In this document: positions 55,169-64,000 of the stretch, in pieces
How positions within the stretch are numbered: the first letter of the stretch is position 1
Layout: every line of letters starts with the position of its first letter
DNA from: Hyparrhenia diplandra
Lineage: Eukaryota; Streptophyta; Magnoliopsida; Poales; Poaceae
DNA length: 64,000 nucleotides
Direction of reading: 5' to 3'
Assembly (NCBI GenBank): GCA_015847255.1
Contig: JADLZK010007174.1
Location: 186,001-250,000 of the forward strand
Translations under genes and position numbers: made by a program
Notes under the pieces: generated by a model
What the model was told of the DNA's origin: nothing
The model's input: the letters and a program-made list of their open reading frames with translations, nothing else
Database searches by the model: none

Positions 55169-58100
55169 TCATGATACATAAAAGGTCAAAAAGAAAATCA
55201 ACTCAGTTACAATTGAGATCTTATCCATAAATTTAATCTTGGGAGGGAGTTCTTTTTTTGCTCGAAGCATAAGTAGAGCAAATTCTTTTCTGAAGACTTC
55301 CTTGCATCTTGGAATAGAGTGCGGTTGACTTTTGAAGATGACATCGTTGCGCAACATCCATATTGACCAACACATGGTAACTATGACTTCCATGAAAAAG
55401 GGGACATTGAGCTGGTCCTTGATGGAGTGGATAATAAAATTCAAATTATCTGAATTTGGGATATAGACAAAGATCTGATTCAGCATGCCGTTGCAAAAGA
55501 GCAGTGGGAGAGAAGATGAATAAGATCTTCATCAATGTTGTAGTGACAAAGCACACATGTATAATCAGGTAAGAACATGTTACGGCGTCTTAGGAGTGCT
55601 TTGGTGCTCAAACGATCTTGCATTACTAACCAAAAGAAGAACTTTCTTTTGTTTTGGCAGGCTGGTTTCCAAAGCCACTTGAAAACAGGAGACACTTGCC
55701 TGTGTCCAACCAGTGATAAATAGGCTTTATGGCAAGAAAATGACTGCCCCCACTGATAAGACCAGATGTCGGGGATACTTTGCAAATCCATAGACTGAAT
55801 GGTAATGGAAAGGTCATGAAATTGTTGGAAAGCTTCAGCCAGACATTGGCAAGAAAAAGAGATCTGAAGTTGGGGACTAGCAATCGCCTCGAAACTTTTA
55901 TCAAAGTATTTCTTGCAAAGGAGAATAAGCGAGGAAAAAGTTGACTCAGAATAGTTGGAGACCAAGAATCATTCCACATAAACTCAGAATAACCGAGAAA
56001 TTCAAATGTACCATAGCAAGTTGCTTGAATTTAGGAATGAGTTTCAATAAATCCCTCCACCCGAAAGAATAAAAGCCCCCTCTTTGAATACCATCTTGAA
56101 GGGCAATCTATTTCGAGAATAATATTTTTCCTGCACCAAATGAACCCAAGGAACTAAGACTTTGTTGTAAAACTTGTGGAGATGCTTGAGTAACAAACTC
56201 TCATTTTGGGTGCCAATATCCGAACACCAAGACCTCCTTCAACTTTGGGTAAGCAAACAATTGGCCAAGCAGCTTTAGAAGGCTTCTTCTTTGTTAAAGT
56301 CAGAACCACGCCACGAGCAATGCTTTTCGTACTTGTCTATTTGTTTGATGACCGTTTTTGGCGAGAGAAAAGTACACATAGCAAAAGTGGGCAGAATTGC
56401 ATTTGTGAGTTGAAGACGTCCAGCTTCATTGAGAAAGGAGGAGAAGGCAACCATCCTTCTCTCACATTTAGAAACCAATGGCCAAAAGTACGCAACATTT
56501 GGTTTTGAAGACCCTAGAGGCAGGCCTAAATAGGTAAAGGGCGGGGATCCCTTTGCACATCCAAAAGAAGAAGCCAAAATATTCAGTCTCTCCTCTGACA
56601 CATTAATGGAAATCATCATTGACTTTTCATAATTCACTTTAAGCCCTGAGCATTTAGCATAGCTGGCAAGAATTTCTTTTAAGTGGTTCAACTCATTCAA
56701 ATCACCATTCATAAATATTAATGTGTCATCAAAGCATATTGGAGAATAGAAAAATATGAATCACATGTCAAAGGGATGGGTAGGCTTAACCGACTAGCGT
56801 TTTTAGCAATGTTTAGAATTGTTTGGAGGTAATCAGCAGCCAAAAAAAAAAGGAGAGGTGATAGGGGATCACCTTGCCTAACTCCCCTTTTACAGTGAAA
56901 GACCTTTCCTGGCACTCCATTCAAAAGAACAACAAGTCCCCTCGAGGCGAAAATGGACCTCATCCATGATAACCATCTTTGGGGAAGGCCTTTAAACTCC
57001 ATGATTTGCAAAGATATATAGATGTTCCACTTTATCAAAAGCCTTTTCAAAATCAAGCTTTAGAATAATGATTTTTTTTTTTGCATGATGACACATATGA
57101 AGGTACTCTAAAGCCCAAGCAACACAATCTTGAATGGTTACGTGTTTAATAAATCCATACCGGTTTTTATGTAGGAGAAAAGGCAAAATAACCTAAAGCC
57201 TATTGGCCAACAATTTTAATTTGTAATAATCTTAACTAAAGTATTCAATAGTGAAATAGGCCTAAAGTCAGAGATCTTGATAGCATCATCTTTTTTTGGA
57301 ACCGGGGTTATGAGGGAACCATTGATGCTTTGGAGACAAAGTCGGTTATTGAAGAAAGATTCACGAGAGGTCGTAAAAAAATCACCCTTTATGATAGACC
57401 AGCGATGCTTGAAGAAATGCGTGTTGAAGCCATCACGGCCAAAGTGCTTTATCGGAGGGCAAACTTGAAACTACAGCATCAATCTCATTTGTGGCAAAAG
57501 GTAAAACCAGAGATTCAAAAGCCGAGGATCAGGTGTAGGGAAAGTAGAGAGATTCGGACTTGAGGGGACACAGAGCATATTCCCAACCTATCCTTAAAAG
57601 AACTCCGGATCAAGTCCGCCTTTGCTTTATGATCCACAATAACGGATCCATCATCATTCCGCAGATGAGAAATAAAATTTTTTTTCTATGCTTGATTGTT
57701 GCATGGGCATGAAAGAATTTAGTACCTGCATCACCCAAAGTGACCCACTTGATGTTACCCCTTTGTCTCCAATATGCTTTTCTGGCTGGCGCAACAGAGA
57801 TGTTAACTTGTTTTGGAGGATCTTCCCGAGTTCCATTCCACAAGACTTAGATCTCTAAATTCTTCCAAAATATTTAGAAAAGAAAGTATCGCCTTAACAT
57901 TCTTTAGGCTTTCTTTAAGTGAAGAAAAATTCTGCTTCCACCGCTTGAGAATACTCCTTAAGTTTTTGAATTTGGCAAGTAACTCTTTTGGCCGGGTCGA
58001 TAATGTGAGCGGGAGATACCCAACCTTGTTGAACTTTCTCCTTGAAGTCCCGCCTCTGCAGCCAAAAAATTCTCAAAACGAAAAATAGAGATTCTAGGAA

Positions 58101-58860
58101 TAGCAGTGGAGATGGAAATTGAGCAAGGTGTATGATCGAGGGTTCCATAGTCATGGTAGTCACAAAACTATTAGAAAATGAGGTTGTCCAACTTGCTGAG
58201 GTAAAAAAACCAGTCCAAAGCGCTCTAAAAGAGGAGGCTGTTGTTTATTTGTCCAGGTAAAACGCTGAGCACGAAGGGGTAATTCAACCAAACCCAAGGA
58301 GCCGATAGCCCCATTAAACATAAGCTTTTCGAGAAAAATCGGCACACTGTTCGACTTCGATCTTACGGATTGCAATATAGGTTAAAATCACCTACAATAA
58401 GCCACTTCACATCACCAGGCTTGTTGATATTTTTGAACCAACGGATGAAGGCACGTTTGCCTAAGGGTGTGCATGGAGCATACACATTAGTAAGGACCCA
58501 TGTATCATCATTTAGAGCCGAAGCTAAAAGAACCGAGATATGTAATCATTCTAAAAATCATCGTGCTCGAGAACATCGAACTCTTCCGGCAATAAGCAAA
58601 CCTCCTTATGCACCTTGAAAGGCAGAATTCAAAACAATCAAAGGAATTTGGACAGAACTTTCGATGACATTAATATCAAAGAAAGATATTTTGGTTTCTT
58701 GCAAGCACAAAATATCACACTTGCTATCTAGTATTCTATCTCCGATAGTAGTCAACTTATGGTCGGCATTCATGCCATGCACGTTCCAACTAAGAACATT
58801 CCAAATTCTTACAGCCATTAAACAAGTTTTTAAAGCAAAAGCCGATATCTTAGACAACTA
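55169..58860 (-). pseudogene. LINE ORF2 remnant: endonuclease, reverse transcriptase, zf-RVT
   Basis: Multi-frame remnant, from 58860 leftward. An APE-type endonuclease start (NVLSWNVHGMN, CDILCLQETK) is followed by endonuclease body pieces (LVELPLRAQRFTWTNK). Reverse-transcriptase pieces are LDFEKAFDKVEH, GVPGKVFHCKRGVRQGDPLSPLLF, a damaged catalytic YADD site (two extra bases near 56738), then SGLKVNYEKS and YLGLPLG. The C-terminal zf-RVT region has FFFWLVMQDRLSTK, CVLCHYNIDEDLIHLLSHC and ends MCWSIWMLRNDVIF. Its product would be the endonuclease and reverse transcriptase of target-primed insertion. The disruptions rule out activity. Confidence 0.85.
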
Positions 58861-59442
58861 AGACAAAAGATAGACTCTTGAGAAAGAGGAGCCCCTAGTT
58901 CTTTCCCTTCCTAGGTCCATTGCTCGGACCAGCATCAGGATTGGGGTCACCAGCCTTAGAATTGGATTTCTTGCTGCCCTTGGTAGTCTTGTCATCTTGG
59001 AAAGCAGTCTCTTTGGCCTTCTTGTCTTTTTTCCTTTTCTTGTCCTCGATTGAGTCCATGGATGGCTCAAAGTTGACTAGACTTTTTTGCTTTCTTGACT
59101 TTGGGCTTCTCCACTTTGCGCAGAGTCCATTCCATTCTTGGAGAGGAGTCGTTCATCGATCGTGGCCTCTAGATCTAGATCACAAAAGGAGACACCCAAG
59201 TCTTGAGCTACAGCAGAAGATAACAAAGGAGGGTCATTACATCCAGGACAAGATTTTTCTCTACAGATTAGAGATCTGTAACCTCTATTGACCCCATGGA
59301 GTCGATCACTACGTCTAAGATCGGCATCAGAAATGTGAGTTTGCTTACCCCTTTTGTTTTTTTGTGGAGGAGGAGACTTTGAAGCACCTGACTTAATTGG
59401 AGGGGTCTTGAAGGGCTGGTCAACAGCCTCTGACTCCTGAGC

Positions 59443-62375
59443 CTATTTCAGAGGAGAGCTCTGGTCAGCAGCCACTGATTCCTGAACCTGCTTCAATGGA
59501 GGGCTCTGAGTGGAAGGTAGACACTTGCTGGGAAGATCAGAAGGCTCCTGTTCATGCACTTGCTCTAAAAAATGTCCCAAGGCAATAGGATCCTTTAAGC
59601 TGAGTCCTTGGGGATCTGTAATTAGGGAATCAGAGATATCATCGTCTGAAAGAAACTGAGAATTATCTAGATTTAACTCGTGATTGATGAGTAGAGCAAG
59701 CAATTTTTAAATTGAAACAAATGGCTTTTTCCTTGAAAGAGAGTAAGAGTAAGATGTAACTTCATTTAGATTTTTAATAATGACAGCCCAACTTGGAGAT
59801 TGCAGGAAATCCTTTGCCCATTCAAAAGAGGATTGCTTTAACATCAGTAAGGTGAAAAAAATCATCCATTGGGTGGGGATGGTGACTGAAGGCAGGGATT
59901 GATCCACAGTGTTGAAGTAATTTGCCCACATCCTGATTGTTGTTGGACATGGGCCGGAAGAGCCGGTAGACAAGTGCAAGCTTGGATCAACCGGTGGAAT
60001 GAAAGTCTCCACGAAGCCCAACCGCAAGTCATCCAAATGAACATGTGGCCCATCGGGAATGGGTTCGTGTGGAGCTAGATCATCAAATTCAACCATTTCC
60101 TCGGTGGGGACATCCTCAACTATAACATCTTCCATATTTTGGAGGTTTGGGAAAACAAACATTTCAACTTCTACATCATCAATTAAAGGGGGCATTTCGT
60201 TTTTGAGCTAGAACCGGTGGTGTTGTCATCCATAGCCAAAACCTCTTCCCGAACTTGCTGAATTGGGCCTTGCACCACCGGGCCTACCACTTGAATAACT
60301 TCTTCAACTGCATCAAGTTGGAGATTATTAGCTACAGCATTGGGCTGAACTGCATCAACATTAGGCTGGGGGAAGAGGCCGTTGAGGAGCACCAATATTC
60401 AGGCCCGGGCAGGATGGATGTTACGAGGCTAGACTACCCGGCCGTCTGCAAAGAAGTTGGACTACGTTTGGGAATGCGGGCTCATCATCATGGGGAGGGG
60501 TAGAGGGGGGCCCCGACCCAACTTTCCAAAGCCATGAAAGTCGAAGTGGAATGGATCAAAGTCATCATCATCAGGAGGGAATTGTTCATCGCCAGGAGCA
60601 CCTCCAAGCATTCTCCCTTGCAAAATTTCACACCGAACGCTCCAACTTGGAGTTTCAGCCGAGTACCTTCGGTGAAAACGAAGAACCAAGGAATCTCTTC
60701 TAGACTTGAGACTCGACCGACGAGCACGGGATTGGTAGAAAGCATCCTCCTCCCAAACAAGCTGCACGACCAAACGAAGAAACCGCTTTATCAATCAAAG
60801 GGAGTGTCCAGAGGTCCAGATTGAGACCAAGCATCATGATCGAAACATCATGTGTCATCAAAGTAGTATGGAGATTCCATCCTTCATTGTGGGGGGATGA
60901 AAGTGATAGTATGGTTCCCATTCTGAATCGGTCCTTGACCCACTAAGATGTCTCTTTCAACCATGTAGTTAAACCTGACGTAGGCTTGGCCAAAAGGGCA
61001 TGGTTGCATCGAACGAAAAACCAACCTCTCTCTCCTGCAGAAAATCTTCCACGATTTGTGAATTGCCATGAAGTTTATTGGACCTTCTGGCATTGGATGG
61101 ATGTGGACAATGGCCATGTCATTGTTGCGGTGGGTGACAGTTCCGACCACCACTCCCCTCATGACCGGGCGACCATGCACGATCCGCGCCAAAGATTGGG
61201 CGGCATGAAGGGTTCTGGGTCGACCAACCGGAAAGCCATCGCTCAATCTGGAACATGGAGAGTTCTTTGTAGCAACTAGGGTTTTTTCCCGCCATGGAAC
61301 ATGGAGAGTGCACCGCACTGCAGGCAAACCAAGAGCTGCGGATGCAAACTCACCGAAAAGATTGGAACACCCGCGGTGAAGGAGAGATCGAGGCGGACGA
61401 TCGCCGGGTCGACCGTCGGCACCTCCTCGGCGTCGTCGTCGAGGACGAACTCAGGGGCTGTAATTTTCCAAGAACCAGAGTCTGGCCAAGTAATACTAGT
61501 CGCATTAAGGGAAGCCACTGTCTCAGAGGGGAAAATGAATCGCCGAGGTTGGGATACGGGGCCACCGGTCCGAGGGAGAGAAAGCGACGGGGTGGCCATA
61601 GCAGGAAGGCGCGTGAATCGAGGCGAGAAATCACATTGAGTCGAGAAGTGTCCATTTCCAAAAGAATTCGGCATCTTGGGCCACTAGTGCAATGGGCGTA
61701 GGGTGATTTTTGGGCCATGCAAGAGAGCAAGAGAAGAAAGGAGAGGCATGGCTGGGCCGATTACCCAGATTCCCCGGCTGCTTGCTATTCTGGAAAAAAC
61801 GACCGAAGCCCGCACTGCGGTCTAATTCCTCCCGAATTCACGCCGCTGATTGGGCCGGGTTTTAAAATTTGAAACCGGGCGTAACGGTCGAAGCTACCGA
61901 CTTGAGAGGGATCCCTGTTAGCTCCCGTTAGCGGCGGAGCCATGGCCGGCGGTGAGCGTCGGGAAACAAGCTTCCATTCTGAATTTTGCTCCTTTACCCA
62001 ATGTTTAAATTCAGCAACAAAGTTGGGGCCTCCACCATGCCAAAGATTAAAGAAGAGCTTAAACTGAGCACACTCAAAAGACCGTAATTTGTAAATATGA
62101 AAACCCACAGCCGAGGAGGCAACCGTGAATCGGAAAACTCGATCACCAAGAGGAACAAGACGAAAAGCTTTTGCATCTCCTCCAATGACCGAATGGAGCA
62201 TGGAGGCAACATTGGGTGCTGAAAGACGAAATTTGCATCGACCAAAGGACACCACCAGGAAGAAACCTTGAGAGCGAGAGAACGGACGAAGGCAAACCGG
62301 GGAATTATGCCTGCGGTGGATCTCCGCTTCAACAGCTTTGCCCGGTCGCAGGTTGAGATTCAGGGGATCCATCAA
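59443..62375 (-). pseudogene. LINE ORF1 remnant (gag-like, DUF4283-type)
   Basis: The best-preserved section is 61785-62375, starting MMDPLNLNLRPGK and continuing through FHIYKLRSFECAQFKLFFNLW. Further pieces are at 61276-61674 (GHFSTQCDF, the end of a CCHC-like knuckle whose upstream Cys residues are in another frame), 60884-61327 (MAIVHIHPMPEGP, GQAYVRFNYMVERDILVGQG) and 59707-60195 (acidic). Plant LINE ORF1 proteins bind element RNA. Several frameshifts separate the pieces. Confidence 0.7.
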
Positions 62376-62487
62376 GGCGAGGACCCGGAGGGGAGAACAC
62401 AGAGGTTCACTGGAGAGGGGAGCCGACGATCGCCATCAGTTGCCGAGTCGCCCAACCCTGCCGCCTCTGAAAACTATTTTCCCCAAT

Positions 62488-62741
62488 TGCTCGGTCAACA
62501 CAACGTAATATGTTATATAACATATATAACATTTCCCCTAGGATATTGACAAATATAACATACATGTATGCATATGGTAATCCAAAATCATCTCGTGGTT
62601 TAAGACAAGGTTAACAGAACCATAGCAGGTCACGGATCATCATGACTCATGGGTCATGGCTGTACATGTATCTTACTCGGAGAAAAATGGGATTTCATGG
62701 CATCAGATTCAGAAACTTGTTTTGGCTGACGATGGCGCCTA
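62488..62741. other. 3' flank of the LHT1-type gene
   Basis: AT-rich, with a small palindromic phrase ATGTTATATAACAT at 62510-62523. Presumed 3' UTR and junction with the LINE. Nothing else seen. Confidence 0.4.
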
Positions 62742-64000
62742 TTAATTATGGCCTAAATCAGGGTAGTCTTGGTAGAATTTGTACGTCTTGATTTTCAGAA
62801 TCATCTGATAGAGTCCTCCAATCGGTGACAGCACCATCAGCAGCACTCCAATAACAATGCATATCTGAAGAACATGTATAAAACAGGGGAAATAAATTAG
62901 AGGTCAATCAGACACATTCTGCTGAAGAGAGAAAAAAATTACTCTGGATAGTCAGTTGCATTGCATCCATGATCCCTGTTATTCTTACCCAGTTGGTGAA
63001 CCATGAGAGGCTGAACTTTCTGGGCTTGTAGATGATGAGCCACATGATGCACGGAAGCTGGCAGAAATGAACAAGACAGATTTGGTCAACGGTGCTCTGA
63101 TGCCCCAAAAAAAAAAAAAAAACTGAACCTCACTGATTTTACATCCTGATGAAATGAAACTACAGTAGCAGAAAAAACAAAATGGGTAAACGGATGGATC
63201 ACTGGAGCTTACGAAATAGCTTGTCGGTGCGTAGGCAAATCCTCCGAAGAAACTGAGCAGTTCACTGAAGAAGGGGAAGGTGATGGCTACGAACATTGTG
63301 AGCGCTGCACAGGTTGTTGCATTGCATCTCATGTCAGTCTTGCAGTGTGATTGGCACTACAGAGTTTTCAGTTCAGATTTCAGGCAGAGGCATTACCAAC
63401 ATAGACAGTCCGGGCAATGAGACGGAGCCTGAATCCAGGCCTGAACCAGTACTTCCTCACCAGCACCGTCTCGATCATGTCGAACACCGGCATGGCGTAC
63501 ACCTGGTAGCTACCGACGACGTGGACGACGACCATCATGTTGGCGGCGGCGATGAGCCAGCGCGGCCTGTTGAGGGCGATGAGGATGTTCTCGTCGACGT
63601 GGTTGCCGAAGGCCCAGTAGCCGACGAGCGCGACGGGGAAGTAGCACGCGGCGATGATGACGTAGGCGACGACGACGCCCTTCCACATGGGCTTCTTGGA
63701 CGGCTTCCCCGGTGTCGACGGGATGGTGGCCTGGATCTCCAGCACCACGTTGTGCCCCGCGTACGTGAAGGCCACGTCGCCCAGCGCACCCAGGAAGCCG
63801 AACAGCTTCCCCGGCGTCGTCGTCGCGCGCAGGCTGTAGTCGGCGGCCGCCGATGTCGTCCCGTGCGCCGCCGACGCGATCCACGCGATCGCCGAGTAGC
63901 TGACTGACATGACGGCGGCGGCGAGGGAGACGCCGGAGATGGAGTGGAAGTCGGGGAGCTAGGAGAGGACGAAGTGGACGGAGGCGAAGATGATGATGAA
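62742..64000 (-). CDS. LHT1: LHT1-type lysine/histidine (amino-acid) transporter, 5' part outside window, in-frame TAG
   Basis: Plasma-membrane amino acid/proton symporter of the AAAP family, LHT subfamily. The visible exons on the minus strand are 63397-64000 (continues beyond the window), 63213-63304, 62989-63057 and 62742-62864; phases agree and the stop is TAA at 62742-62744. Hallmarks: FHSISGVSLAAAVMS, YSLRATTTPGKLFGFLGALG, AYAGHNVVLEIQATIPS, MWKGVVVAYVIIAACYFPVA, FGNHVDENIL, RPRWLIAAANMMVVVHVVGS, and LPCIMWLIIYKPRKFSLSWF, with hydrophobic segments as expected for the C-terminal two-thirds of an 11-helix carrier. Codon TAG at 63959-63961 stands where the family has CAG (FVLS-Gln-LPDF). 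This is a single substitution, not a run-length change, so this copy may be a null allele or pseudogene. It could be LHT1 itself or a close paralogue. Confidence 0.85.

Larger units (their letters stand above)
55069..62487 (-). mobile_element. Nearly full-length, decayed L1-type LINE
   Basis: A minus-strand non-LTR retrotransposon of about 7.4 kb. Its 3' end is at the left: ATTCAATAAAAGCCC..CTCTCTGTTTCATCAAAA followed by a (TA)n tail at 55069-55090. ORF1 lies at about 59440-62375 and ORF2 at about 55169-58860. Both are broken by many frameshifts and stops, so it is inactive. The 5' end is placed where GC-rich ORF1 leader changes to AT-rich DNA near 62487. Target-site duplications could not be identified. 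It separates the two transporter copies. Confidence 0.85.

Noticed and set aside
63314..63907. Plus-strand open frame of 197 codons at the right end
   Set aside because: It is the antisense shadow of the GC-rich LHT1-type exon; the minus strand has the conserved protein.

Overview
This is plant nuclear DNA, almost certainly from a grass and most likely rice or a close Oryza relative. Genes have many introns with GT..AG borders and GC-rich first exons. They are separated by AT-rich DNA full of Stowaway-type MITEs (ends like CTCCCTCCGT), LINE fragments and TIR elements carrying GC-rich passenger DNA. From memory, rice SLU7 and the amino-acid transporter LHT1 sit close together near one end of chromosome 8. 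Finding an SLU7 gene and LHT1-like sequence about 40 kb apart fits that region read in reverse, but this is inference without a database search.

Layout. 1-13 kb: a tandemly duplicated CC-NB-ARC-LRR (RPM1-like) resistance locus. The upstream copy is cut by the window start; the downstream copy is at 6371-9094. Each copy is followed by the same 3' flank and the same GC-rich block of unknown function. 13-17 kb: MITEs, a TIR element and a DUF761-domain gene (15945-16741). 17.7-25.4 kb: a head-to-head pair, SLU7 on the minus strand and a CPP1-like chloroplast membrane protein on the plus strand, with 298 bp between start codons. 26-28 kb: a diverged direct duplication. 28.6-30.2 kb: a BAHD acyltransferase. 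31-34 kb: a 5'-truncated LINE with clear target-site duplications, GC-rich fragments and a long (TA)n tract. 35.2-36.2 kb: a class II (GH19) chitinase. 37.4-38.2 kb: a poly(A)-tailed retroposon with a 12-bp target-site duplication. 38.6-40.8 kb: a DUF212 membrane protein (minus strand). 41.2-43.0 kb: a TIR element abutting a LINE 3' end. 45.6-50.8 kb: a GTE bromodomain-NET transcription factor. 52.3-64 kb: two copies of an LHT1-type transporter, separated by a TIR element and a decayed, nearly full-length LINE.

The most important caveat is sequence quality. Almost every conserved gene, including the splicing factor SLU7, is interrupted by one-base insertions or deletions, mostly in short homopolymer runs. 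Correcting the run length restores conserved family sequence each time. This looks like uncorrected homopolymer error more than mass pseudogenisation, so frameshifted genes are annotated by their evident full structure. The LHT1 nonsense codon and the truncated LHT1 copy are not of this type and are probably real lesions.

I saw no tRNA or rRNA gene, CRISPR array or prokaryotic feature. The genes do not form one pathway. The defence theme (NLRs, chitinase) is local, and the rest are housekeeping genes in a transposon-rich neighbourhood.
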